From: Hyphomicrobiales bacterium
GTDB lineage: Bacteria; Pseudomonadota; Alphaproteobacteria; Rhizobiales; Xanthobacteraceae
Direction of reading: 5' to 3'
DNA length: 37,142 bases
Assembly: GCA_013911975.1 (NCBI GenBank)
Contig: JACESF010000041.1
Span: 1-37,142, forward strand
The position numbers were made by a program, and so were the translations under genes. This document shows positions 16,889 to 23,798 of the stretch, one piece after another; the stretch's first letter is position 1, and every line of letters starts with the position of its first letter. The notes below the pieces were generated by a model. The model saw only the letters and a program-made list of their open reading frames with translations. It had not been told where the DNA came from and made no database searches.

Positions 16889-17913
16889 TCCAGATCGAGG
16901 ATGACGCTCGGGTCGTAATCCTCCTCGCCCTTCAGCGGGAAGGCGGTGCAGGGCTGGTCCTTGGTGGCGATGGTGCGTACGCGCAGCGCGCCCACGTCGT
17001 CCCGGCCCGGCAGGTCGGCGGCGTCCAGGATCTCGCTCCACGCGAACACGGTGAGGCCCGCGAACAGCGGGGCCACATGGCGCCCGCCATTGATGGCCGC
17101 CACATGGAAGGCGTTGCCGAGCCCGTTGAAGGACAGTGCGCGGGCGATGGAAATGACGTGGCCGCCATAGATGAGGCGGCGGCCGAAGCGGCCCTGGCCC
17201 TCGGTGAACTGGTTGAAATGCACCTTGGCCGTGTTCTGGTAGAGGCGCGTGGCGATCATGTGCTCGGCCTCCTCCACGGTCATGCCGTCCACATGGTCGA
17301 TGCGCTCGCCCACCTCATAGTCGCCGAAGCGGAAGGGCGAGCCGGAGAGGTCGTCGCGCCATTCCTCGATGTCCAGCGGGGGCACCGCGTCGCCCAGCGC
17401 GTCGGGCGCGAGGGCGGCGGGCAAGGTGGGCACCACGGGCTCGGGCGCGGGGGACTTGGGATCGCGCTTGCGCACCATCACCCAGCGCACATAGTCCAGC
17501 ACCTCGACGCCGTCCTGGTTGAAGCCGGTGGAGCGCACATAGACGACGCCGCTCTTGCCGTTGGAATTCTCCCGGAGGCCGATCACCTCGGACACGGCCT
17601 GGAGCGTGTCGCCGGGATAGACGGGGGCGAGGAAGCGCCCGCCCGCATAGCCGAGATTCGCCACCGCGTTCAGGGAGATGTCGGGCACCGTCTTGCCGAA
17701 CACGGTGTGGAACACCAGCAGGTCGTCCACCGGCGCGCGGGGATAGCCCAGCGCCTGGGCGAAGCTGTCGGCCGACTGCACCGCGAAGCGCGTGCCGTAG
17801 AGCGCGCTGTAGAGGCTGACATCGCCCACCGTGACCGTGCGCGGCGTCGCGTGGCGAATCACCTGGCCGACCGAAAAGTCCTCGAAGAAATTCCCTGCAT
17901 TCGTCTTATCCAT
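16864..17913 (-). CDS. mch: mesaconyl-CoA hydratase (MaoC-like, ethylmalonyl-CoA pathway)
   Basis: A 349-aa protein with two MaoC/hotdog units. It would hydrate mesaconyl-C1-CoA to beta-methylmalyl-CoA in the ethylmalonyl-CoA pathway for acetyl-CoA assimilation. NFFEDFSVGQVIRHATPRTVT at the N-terminus, YPRAPVDDLLVFHTVFGKTVPDISLNAVANLGYA and ENSNGKSGVVYVRSTGFNQDG closely resemble the Rhodobacter enzyme as I remember it. I chose the ATG at 17913 because AGGAGG precedes it. An in-frame upstream extension to 18072 has no family match and overlaps the divergent gene. It is separated from the other pathway enzymes, but a malyl-CoA lyase/thioesterase gene lies about 6 kb away. Confidence 0.9.
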   Translation of the reverse strand: MDKTNAGNFFEDFSVGQVIRHATPRTVTVGDVSLYSALYGTRFAVQSADSFAQALGYPRAPVDDLLVFHTVFGKTVPDISLNAVANLGYAGGRFLAPVYPGDTLQAVSEVIGLRENSNGKSGVVYVRSTGFNQDGVEVLDYVRWVMVRKRDPKSPAPEPVVPTLPAALAPDALGDAVPPLDIEEWRDDLSGSPFRFGDYEVGERIDHVDGMTVEEAEHMIATRLYQNTAKVHFNQFTEGQGRFGRRLIYGGHVISIARALSFNGLGNAFHVAAINGGRHVAPLFAGLTVFAWSEILDAADLPGRDDVGALRVRTIATKDQPCTAFPLKGEEDYDPSVILDLDYWVLIPR

Positions 17914-18031
17914 CAGCCCCTCCTGCCGCGCAGCTCGCGCCATGTTGCAGGGCACACCGGGCGGGCGCAACTCACGCGCTTGACGCTGGCGCCCGACTGC
18001 TTCTTTCTTGCCGGCAAAGGGGGGAAGCAGC

Positions 18032-18961
18032 GTGTCGGGATCGTCCAGCCAGAAACTGTCCTTCCAGGCCATGTGCTTCGTGGCCGTGCTGTTCCCGTTC
18101 TATGTGCTGGCGGCGGCGCTCGCCAATTCGGCGGCGGTCCTCACGGACATGCTCGCCACCTGCTTCGATCTCACTTCGCTTACCGCCTGCTACCTCGTGC
18201 TGCGCATCGCCGAGCGCTCCAAGGCGCACCGCTTCGCCTACGGGCTCGGCAAGCTGGAGAATCTGGCGGAGCTGATGATCGCGGTGCTCCAGGTGATCCT
18301 GGTCATCGTCGCCACCGCCCGCGCGGTGGTGGGGCTGCTGCATCCCGAGCCGGTGAGCGGCGCCGGGCTCGGCCTCCTGGTGACGGCGGTGGCGGCGGGC
18401 GGCAACATCTACCTGCATATCAAGGCCCGGCGCCTCGCCCGCAGCGCGCGCTCCCCGGTGCTGCTGGCGCAGGCGCGGGTGCACCTGGTCTCCGCCTGCT
18501 CGTCCGGCTCGGTGTTCTGCGTGACGCTCATCACGTCCAACCTGCATTCGGTGAGCTGGATCCCCTATCTCGATCCCCTCGCATCCTTCGTGGTGATCGG
18601 GTTCATGGTCTTCAACATCTATGAGATGCTGACCAATTCCCTGGGCTCGCTGCTGGACCGGGCCATCGACGAGGCGGGGCAATTGCGCATCCTGAAGGCG
18701 CTCACCCGCTGCTTCGACGATTTCGAGGAATTGGGCGACATCCGCACCCGCAGCCATGGCGGGCGCATGATGGTGGAACTGCACCTGGGCTTCGACCCCG
18801 CCTGGAGCGTGGCGCGGGCCCGCGAGGCGGTGGCGGACCTCACCTCCAAGGTGAAGGAGGAATTCGCGGTGGTGGGCGACGAGGTGGACGTGGCCGTGGT
18901 GCTGATGGCGCCCACGCCCCGCACTTTCGCCGACACCCTCGCCCAGGCCCACGCGGCCTGA
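18032..18961 (+). CDS. cation diffusion facilitator family protein with atypical metal site
   Basis: A 309-aa membrane protein with the CDF layout: about six membrane helices in residues 12-210 and a cytoplasmic ferredoxin-like C-terminal domain (IRTRSHGGRMMVELHLGFDPAWSV). The family signature AYGLGKLENLAEL is intact. The transport-site ligands are not. In helix 2, aligned to the usual H/D-x3-D, residue 42 is Ala and only Asp46 remains. In helix 5, aligned to H-x3-D, residues 150 and 154 are Val and Ser. I prefer the GTG start at 18032, with AAGGGGGGAAG directly upstream; a TTG at 18008 and an ATG at 18071 are in the same frame. The gene converges on the bufferin operon, with 4 nt between stops. 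Substrate and activity are uncertain. Confidence 0.8.
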   Translation: MSGSSSQKLSFQAMCFVAVLFPFYVLAAALANSAAVLTDMLATCFDLTSLTACYLVLRIAERSKAHRFAYGLGKLENLAELMIAVLQVILVIVATARAVVGLLHPEPVSGAGLGLLVTAVAAGGNIYLHIKARRLARSARSPVLLAQARVHLVSACSSGSVFCVTLITSNLHSVSWIPYLDPLASFVVIGFMVFNIYEMLTNSLGSLLDRAIDEAGQLRILKALTRCFDDFEELGDIRTRSHGGRMMVELHLGFDPAWSVARAREAVADLTSKVKEEFAVVGDEVDVAVVLMAPTPRTFADTLAQAHAA

Positions 18962-18965
18962 CACA

Positions 18966-19490
18966 TCATTCCCAGGCGGGCCGTGCGCTTTTCTCCGGCG
19001 GATGGAGCGCAGCGGAACGGGCCAGGAGCCCGTCCAGGCTGACGGCACCTCCGCCGAACACCGTGAGCGCGAAGGCCATCGCAGCCCAGGGCAGGTGAAA
19101 GTTCGCCCACCCCTCCGGAATGGTGAGCTGGATGATCGCGGTCATCGCCAGCAGGCCGAGTGCGGCGAAGCGTGTTCCAAGGCCCAGCACCAGCAGCACC
19201 GGTAGGACGATCTCGCCGATCCCGGCCGCGACCGCCATGGCGGTGGGGAAGGGATAGGGAATTTCGCTGCCGAACAGGTGGAGCCGGAATTCCTCCTCGA
19301 ACAGGAAATGGGCCCCGGCCGATAGGGTCAGGACGCCGTCCCACTTGGTCAGCCCGGAGAAGAAGAACGGCACCGCGAGCGCCAGGCGCAGTGCGAGCAG
19401 CGGCAGCGCCCTCGGGATGGAGGCGAGGCGCGCGTCGGCGTGTCGGATGGCATGCGCGGCATGCGCCAGGGGTGTGGCGGGCGTGGTCAT
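18966..19490 (-). CDS. bufD: DoxX family membrane protein of the bufferin operon
   Basis: A 174-aa integral membrane protein with four predicted helices. The DoxX signature is visible in LRLALAVPFFFSGLTKWDG, GIGEIVLPVLLVLGLGTRFAALGLLAMTAI and the C-terminal ALTVFGGGAVSLDGLL. DoxX proteins are regularly the last gene of DUF2282-MNIO-DUF2063 operons, where they are called BufD. A membrane redox or quinone-linked role has been suggested, but the function is not settled. The ATG overlaps the bufC stop by 4 nt (ATGA), which indicates coupled translation. Confidence 0.85.
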   Translation of the reverse strand: MTTPATPLAHAAHAIRHADARLASIPRALPLLALRLALAVPFFFSGLTKWDGVLTLSAGAHFLFEEEFRLHLFGSEIPYPFPTAMAVAAGIGEIVLPVLLVLGLGTRFAALGLLAMTAIIQLTIPEGWANFHLPWAAMAFALTVFGGGAVSLDGLLARSAALHPPEKSARPAWE

Positions 19491-20287
19491 GAGGGATCGT
19501 CCTTCCTGATGGAGGCGAACGCGCCGAGCGCGTGGAGGCCGACGAGGGCCGCGCCGAAATCGAATGCGGGGTCATGGGCAAGGGCGGTCTGTGCCGCGTC
19601 GGCCAGGGTCGCCCCCGCGAACACGTCCTGCGCGAAGCGGGCATCCCCCGGGGGCAGGACATGCACCGTGACCGCCATGTCCGGACGCGTCACCAACACG
19701 CCTTCCGGCCGCCAGTGCGACACGGCGACGAGGTCCGTCCCCTGGTGCGCCGCCCAGATCGAGCCCACCGGATGCTCCGAACGCACGAGGGCGGCGGCGG
19801 GATGGGGGACAAGCCGCGCCGCCGGCAGCGCGTCGGCGGGCAGGGCGGCCAGGTGAGCCATGTCCGCCGGGGGAAGGTCCGCCGCGTGGTAGGCCCGGGT
19901 CCAGGCCGCCTCCAGCCGGGCGACATCCGGCAGGTAGGGCACGCTTGCGGCGGGCGGGAACTGGGCGATGAAATCCGGGAACTCGTCGCCATAGGCGCTG
20001 ATGATCGGCCCATTGGGCTGATGCACCCCGGCATAGGCGCGTGCCATGCCGAGGAAGAAGTCCTCCCCCACCAGGCGCTCGCACACGGGGAAGCGCTGGG
20101 CCAGAGCCCGGGTCAGGCCGACGAAGACGTTGTTGCGATAGAGCGCGAAGCGCGTGGCATCCGCCTGCCCGCGCGCCGTGGTGAGGCCGGGCGGCAAGGG
20201 ATGGTCCGCATGCAGCAGGGCATGCGCGAATGCGCTTTGGCTGGCGCGGAACCGGTCGGCATCGAGGCCGTGGGATGGGGCGATCAT
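19487..20287 (-). CDS. bufC: DUF2063/HvfC-like partner protein of the MNIO enzyme
   Basis: A 266-aa protein. The N-terminal DUF2063 domain (about residues 13-105) shows the pattern RFALYRNNVFVGLTRALAQRFPVCERLVGEDFFLGMARAY, followed by PISAYGDEFPDFI. The C-terminal half is a second, less conserved domain. DUF2063 proteins bind MNIO enzymes and the precursor peptide and are needed for modification in bufferin and related RiPP systems; the N-terminus was once described as putative DNA-binding. It starts 3 nt after the bufB stop and overlaps the doxX gene. Confidence 0.9.
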   Translation of the reverse strand: MIAPSHGLDADRFRASQSAFAHALLHADHPLPPGLTTARGQADATRFALYRNNVFVGLTRALAQRFPVCERLVGEDFFLGMARAYAGVHQPNGPIISAYGDEFPDFIAQFPPAASVPYLPDVARLEAAWTRAYHAADLPPADMAHLAALPADALPAARLVPHPAAALVRSEHPVGSIWAAHQGTDLVAVSHWRPEGVLVTRPDMAVTVHVLPPGDARFAQDVFAGATLADAAQTALAHDPAFDFGAALVGLHALGAFASIRKDDPS

Positions 20288-20290
20288 GGC

Positions 20291-21172
20291 TCACACCGCC
20301 TCGGCGTAACGGTTCCGTCGCTCGCTTTCCCAGGCCATGAGCCTGTCGGCCCGCATGGCCTCGGCGTGCAAAGTCGCGAAGTCCGGTACGTCATTGTCCC
20401 ACTCGATCAGCGTCGGCACCGGTCCGGTGCGGGCGAGCGTGTGGGCGTAGAGCGCCATGACGTCGGTCCGCACCGCCGAGCCGTGGGCGTCGATCAGCAC
20501 GCGGTCTCCCGCCTCGTCGCTGGCCTCGTCGTAGCCCGCGAGGTGGATCTCGCCGACGCGCTCCACCGGGAAGCGGTCGATATAGGTCTGGGGCGCAAGG
20601 CGATGGTTGGTGCAGGACACCATCACGTTGTTCACGTCCAGCAGAAGCCCGCACCCCGTGCGCTCCGCGACCGCTTCCAGGAAGTCGATCTCGTCGATGG
20701 TACTCTCGCTGAACAGCAGATAGGTCGAGGGATTTTCCAGCAGCATCTGCCGGCCGATGGCTTGCTGCGCCTCGTCCACATGGTCGATCACGCGGGCCAG
20801 GGTCTCGTCGGTATAGGGCAGCGGGAGCAGGTCGTTGAGGAAGCCGGTGTCGTGGGTCGACCAGGCGAGATGCTCGGAAAAGCTGTGCGGCCGGTAGCGT
20901 TCGATGAGGTGGGCGAGGCGGCGCAGATGGGCCTTGTCGAGGGGACCGGCGGCGCCGATGGACAGGCCGACGCCGTGCAGCGACAGGGGATAATGGGCGC
21001 GTACGGCCTCGAGATAGCGGTGCGGCGGCCCGCCGGCGCCCATGTAATTCTCGGCATGGACCTCGAAGAACCCGACATCGGGCCGATGTTCCAGCACATG
21101 GCCGTAATGGTCCGGCTTGAGACCGAGGCCCGCGCGGGACGGCAGGCGGTCGGGGGCGGTGGCGTGGGACAT
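20291..21172 (-). CDS. bufB: MNIO family (DUF692) multinuclear iron peptide-modifying enzyme
   Basis: A 293-aa TIM-barrel oxidase of the MNIO family (relatives: MbnB, ChrH). It would modify cysteines of the BufA peptide, by current knowledge into 5-thiooxazoles. The iron-binding residues are visible in order: Glu37/Asn42 (FFEVHAENYMG), His66 (SLHGVGLSIG), Glu100/His101 (FSEHLAWS), Glu146 (LLENPST), Asp179/Asn182 (LLLDVNNVMVS), His210 (EIHLAGYDE), Asp228/His230 (LIDAHG) and Glu257 (LIEWDND). The length is usual for the family. It follows bufA after a 67-nt gap that contains a strong hairpin. Confidence 0.95.
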   Translation of the reverse strand: MSHATAPDRLPSRAGLGLKPDHYGHVLEHRPDVGFFEVHAENYMGAGGPPHRYLEAVRAHYPLSLHGVGLSIGAAGPLDKAHLRRLAHLIERYRPHSFSEHLAWSTHDTGFLNDLLPLPYTDETLARVIDHVDEAQQAIGRQMLLENPSTYLLFSESTIDEIDFLEAVAERTGCGLLLDVNNVMVSCTNHRLAPQTYIDRFPVERVGEIHLAGYDEASDEAGDRVLIDAHGSAVRTDVMALYAHTLARTGPVPTLIEWDNDVPDFATLHAEAMRADRLMAWESERRNRYAEAV

Positions 21173-21205
21173 GGCAAGCTCCAGCGTCAGGGATCGACGG
21201 CGGGA

Positions 21206-21231
21206 GGGAGGCCCGGCGAGGCGGGCCTCCC
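21206..21231 (-). other. intercistronic hairpin between bufA and bufB
   Basis: A perfect 10-bp GC-rich stem (GGGAGGCCCG at 21206-21215, complement at 21222-21231) with a 6-nt loop. It begins 8 nt after the bufA stop on minus. There is no T-run, so it is not a strong intrinsic terminator. It more likely stabilises the bufA mRNA end or gives partial read-through, favouring peptide over enzyme. Confidence 0.7.
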
Positions 21232-21239
21232 GGCCGGGC

Positions 21240-21527
21240 TCAGCCCTTGAGGGGGGTGAGGGAGCCCATGTGGGCGCCGCCCTTCATGGTCACGCAGGTG
21301 CCCTTGGGGACCGCCTTCCAGGCATTGCCCTGGTAGTCCATGGTGGACGTGCCGGCGCAGGTGGTGCCGGCCCCGGCGGCGCAGTCGTTCTGGCCCTTGA
21401 GGGCGATGCCGTAGCACTTCTCGTTGCCCACCATCTTCTCCGGGGCGAGCGGCGCGGCCATCGCGGCGGTGGCGAGGGCGGTGGCGAGCGAGCCGGCGAG
21501 GGCGACGGCGAGGGTCGAGCGGTTCAT
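21240..21527 (-). CDS. bufA: bufferin precursor peptide (DUF2282)
   Basis: A 95-aa secreted precursor peptide. The signal peptide spans residues 1-24 ([20 protein letters not shown], then AAMA). The DUF2282 core follows with four Cys at 38, 49, 57 and 78 in EKCYG, QNDCA, TTCAG and PKGTC. The EKCYG and QNDC motifs and the C-terminal GSLTPLKG are standard for bufferin 1. After MNIO-catalysed cysteine modification these periplasmic peptides bind copper and protect the cell. I chose the ATG at 21527 because an AGGAG ribosome binding site precedes it and it gives a clean signal peptide. The frame is open to 21584, beyond the probable transcription start. It is the first gene of bufA-bufB-bufC-doxX. 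Confidence 0.95.
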   Translation of the reverse strand: MNRSTLAVALAGSLATALATAAMAAPLAPEKMVGNEKCYGIALKGQNDCAAGAGTTCAGTSTMDYQGNAWKAVPKGTCVTMKGGAHMGSLTPLKG

Positions 21528-21583
21528 GGAAACGTCTCCTGTTGACCTTTGACGCAGGTCGTCATCGACCGTGCAAAGACCCA

Positions 21584-21609
21584 TTCGGCGGGAGGCGGCG
21601 GCGCGTTAC
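21584..21609 (-). promoter_or_regulatory. SigF-type ECF promoter driving the bufferin operon
   Basis: On minus, GTAACG (-35, 21609-21604) is followed by exactly 16 nt and then CGAA (-10, 21587-21584). This matches GTAACC-N16-CGAA, the motif I recall for Caulobacter SigF, in all but the sixth base. Transcription would start near 21577, leaving a leader of about 50 nt before bufA. Confidence 0.8.
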
Positions 21610-21674
21610 AGTGCGGGGCGACACGAGTTCGTGATCGGCGCGCGCGGGGGCTTGGCGGCTTTTTCCGCCCGCGC

Positions 21675-21700
21675 GTAACAAAGGGGCGCCGGCGCGCGAA
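21675..21700 (+). promoter_or_regulatory. SigF-type ECF promoter driving the sigma/anti-sigma operon
   Basis: On plus, GTAACA (21675-21680), 16 nt, then CGAA (21697-21700): the same motif and spacing as the bufA promoter in the opposite direction. It lies 16 nt before the proposed TTG start of the sigma gene. The transcript would start near 21706, inside or just before the GGGGAGA ribosome binding site. The leader would be very short. Confidence 0.75.
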
Positions 21701-21716
21701 CGGGGAGACAGACGCA

Positions 21717-22253
21717 TTGGACGGCGAGGACGAGCGCGCACTTGCCGATCTGCTGCGGGCCGCGATGGCGGGCGACGAGCGAGCCTATGCGCGATTCCTG
21801 GACCGGGTCTCGGTGCTTGTGCGCGCCTATGCCCGCCGGAAGATTTCGCACGGGGGCGTCGATCCCGACGACGTGGTGCAGGAGACGCTGCTGGCCATCC
21901 ACCTGAAGCGCCATACCTGGATGACCGACGCGGCGGTCCTGCCCTGGATCTACGCCATCGCGCGCTTCAAGCTGATCGACGCCTTCCGCCGACGCGGGCG
22001 GCGGGTGGAGATCGACGTGGAGGACATTGCCGAGAGCCATGCGCAGCCCGAGGCCGAGACCGTGTCCGAGCGCGACATTTCCCGCGCGCTCGAAGGGCTC
22101 GCGCCCGGGCAGCGCTCGGTGGTCGCCGCCATCTCGGTGGAAGGCAGTTCCATCGAGGAGACCGCGCGGCGATTTGGCATGAACGAGACCGCGGTGCGGG
22201 TCGCCCTGCATCGCGGACTGGCCGCGATCGCGCGGCGGTTTGGACGGGATTGA
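21717..22253 (+). CDS. sigF: ECF-type RNA polymerase sigma factor, SigF-like
   Basis: A 178-aa group 4 sigma factor. Region 2 covers about residues 8-80, with GVDPDDVVQETLLAIHLKRH, AVLPWIYAIARFKLIDAFRR and the promoter-melting segment. Region 4 covers about 118-175, with LAPGQRSVVAAISVEG and ETARRFGMNETAVRVALHRG as the helix-turn-helix. There is no region 3. The start is taken as TTG at 21717, with GGGGAGA 8 nt upstream; no ATG upstream fits, and the next ATG at 21765 would cut region 2. The anti-sigma ATG follows 1 nt after its stop. It is divergent from the bufferin operon and preceded by its own likely target promoter, so autoregulation is inferred. Confidence 0.92.
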   Translation: MDGEDERALADLLRAAMAGDERAYARFLDRVSVLVRAYARRKISHGGVDPDDVVQETLLAIHLKRHTWMTDAAVLPWIYAIARFKLIDAFRRRGRRVEIDVEDIAESHAQPEAETVSERDISRALEGLAPGQRSVVAAISVEGSSIEETARRFGMNETAVRVALHRGLAAIARRFGRD

Positions 22254-22254
22254 G

Positions 22255-22893
22255 ATGAAGACCGACGATCTCATCAGGGCATTGGCGGCCGACACGGGCC
22301 GCAAGCCGGTGCCGCTCGGCACGGCCTGGCGGCTGGCGACGGTTCTGGCCGTCCTGCTGGCGGGCGCGGTCTTCTGGCTGACCCTCGGCCCGCGCCCGGA
22401 TGCGCTCGCCTCGCTGGAGACGGCGCGCTTCGTGTTCAAGTTCGTGGTGACGCTGGCGCTGGCATTCGGCGCCCTCGCTTTGCTGCGGGCTTTGTCCCGG
22501 CCCGAGGGGGACGGGCGGGCGCTTCTGCCCTGGCTGCTCGTGGCGCCGCTTCTGCTCGCCGTCGCGGTGGCGCTCGAACTCTATGCCGTGCCCTCGCAGG
22601 ACTGGGCCGCGCGCCTCGTGGGCGTCAACAGCCGGGTCTGCCTCGCCTTCATCCCGCTGATCGGCGCCGCGCCCCTCGTGGTGTTCCTGGCGGTGTTGCG
22701 CCATGGCGCCACCACCCGCCCGGCTCTCGCCGGCGCGGCGGCCGGGCTCCTGGCCGGAGGGCTGGCGGCGGCCTTCTACGCGGCCCACTGCCCGGACGAT
22801 TCACCGCTGTTCGTCGCCACCTGGTACAGCATCGCCATCTGCGGGCTCGCGGTCCTGGGGGCGGTGATCGCGCCGCGGATCACCCGCTGGTAG
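22255..22893 (+). CDS. nrsF: NrsF/DUF1109 family membrane anti-sigma factor
   Basis: A 212-aa inner-membrane protein with a short cytoplasmic N-terminus (KTDDLIRALAADTGRKPVPLG) and about six hydrophobic segments (near 24-44, 58-80, 90-108, 128-148, 156-176 and 188-207). This is the NrsF (DUF1109) pattern. NrsF holds SigF inactive and releases it on heavy-metal stress. Two conserved Cys needed for this in Caulobacter (recalled as C131 and C181) correspond by position to Cys129 (NSRVCLAF) and Cys179 (AAHCPDD) here. A third is Cys196. The gene is coupled to sigF with a 1-nt gap. Confidence 0.92.
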   Translation: MKTDDLIRALAADTGRKPVPLGTAWRLATVLAVLLAGAVFWLTLGPRPDALASLETARFVFKFVVTLALAFGALALLRALSRPEGDGRALLPWLLVAPLLLAVAVALELYAVPSQDWAARLVGVNSRVCLAFIPLIGAAPLVVFLAVLRHGATTRPALAGAAAGLLAGGLAAAFYAAHCPDDSPLFVATWYSIAICGLAVLGAVIAPRITRW

Positions 22894-22901
22894 GACGCGC
22901 C

Positions 22902-23105
22902 TCAATAGTCCGAGAGCGTCACGTCCTCGGACCATTCGCCCGCCACTTCCTTGACGATGGCCTGGCCGCAGATGACGCGGCCCTTCACCGGGTCGAAGGT
23001 GAGGGTGGGCGCGCCGTAGAGCTGCCAGCCCTTGTTGAGCGCCGCGCTCACGCGCTTGCAGAAGGCGCTGTCGTCGGGGCCGGTGAGGTAGCGGTAGAGC
23101 TTCAT
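22902..23105 (-). CDS. DUF1737 domain-containing protein
   Basis: A 67-aa protein covering the whole DUF1737 domain: MKLYRYLTGPDDSAFCKRV, NKGWQLYGAPTLTF and VICGQAIVKEV. The function of the family is unknown. Two Cys (16 and 46) are present. Its ATG overlaps the stop of the upstream DJ-1 gene by 3 nt, so the two are translated together. It is the last gene of the malyl-CoA enzyme - DJ-1 - DUF1737 operon. Confidence 0.85.
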   Translation of the reverse strand: MKLYRYLTGPDDSAFCKRVSAALNKGWQLYGAPTLTFDPVKGRVICGQAIVKEVAGEWSEDVTLSDY

Positions 23106-23794
23106 GTCGGGTCCGGTTGGTTGAGCAGGCGTTGGCCCACCGCGCGCGCCACGGCGACGCGGCGGCGCTGGAAGTCCTCGGTGCGCAGCCGCACCTCCTC
23201 CACGAGGCGCGGGTCCTCGTCCGCGAACGGCGGGAAGGGCGGGCGCGGGTCATATTCCATGGAGAGCGCGATGCGGCGCGCCTCGTTCTCGCCCGCCAGT
23301 TCCCGCGCCAAGGTGAGGGCGAAGTCGATGCCCGAGGTCACGCCCGCGCAGGTCATGCGGTTGCCGTCCACCACCACGCGCTCGCCCACGGGGATCGCCC
23401 CGAGGAGAGAGAGCTGTTCCAGCGACAGCCAATGGGTGGTGGCGCGATAGCCCATGAGGAGGCCCGCCGCGCCGAGCAGCAGTGCCCCCGTGCACACGGA
23501 GGTGACGAAGCGCGCGCCTTCCGCCATGCGGCGCAGGAAGGCGAGGGTGTCCGCATCCTCCATGAGGGCGAGTTGTCCCGGGCCGCCGGGCACGACGAGC
23601 ACGTCGCAGCCCGTGACCTTGGAGAATTTCACGTCCGGCACCAGGGTCAGCCCGGCCGTGTCCCGGATCGGCTTGGTCTTCTTCCAGGCGAGCTGCACCT
23701 GCGCGCCCGGCAGCCGCGCGAGCACCTCGAACGGCCCCGTGAGGTCGAGCTGGTCCAGGTCCGGATAGACCATCATGACGATGCGGGTGGCCAT
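23102..23794 (-). CDS. inhA: DJ-1/PfpI family protein, isonitrile hydratase-like
   Basis: A 230-aa protein of the DJ-1/PfpI superfamily. The nucleophilic-elbow Cys101 sits in TSVCTGALLLGAAGLL, followed by Thr102. Asp17 is in DQLDLTGPFEV. Cys101, Thr102 and Asp17 are at the same numbers as in Pseudomonas isonitrile hydratase InhA, which converts isonitriles to N-substituted formamides. GPGQLALMED and AGVTSGIDFALTLA also fit. It begins 4 nt after the malyl-CoA enzyme stop. No isonitrile biosynthesis gene is nearby, so the physiological substrate is unclear. Confidence 0.85.
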   Translation of the reverse strand: MATRIVMMVYPDLDQLDLTGPFEVLARLPGAQVQLAWKKTKPIRDTAGLTLVPDVKFSKVTGCDVLVVPGGPGQLALMEDADTLAFLRRMAEGARFVTSVCTGALLLGAAGLLMGYRATTHWLSLEQLSLLGAIPVGERVVVDGNRMTCAGVTSGIDFALTLARELAGENEARRIALSMEYDPRPPFPPFADEDPRLVEEVRLRTEDFQRRRVAVARAVGQRLLNQPDPT

Positions 23795-23798
23795 GGCG

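Noticed and set aside
17914..18072. N-terminal extension of mesaconyl-CoA hydratase
   Set aside because: It has no family similarity and overlaps the CDF gene start; the AGGAGG before the ATG at 17913 decides the start.
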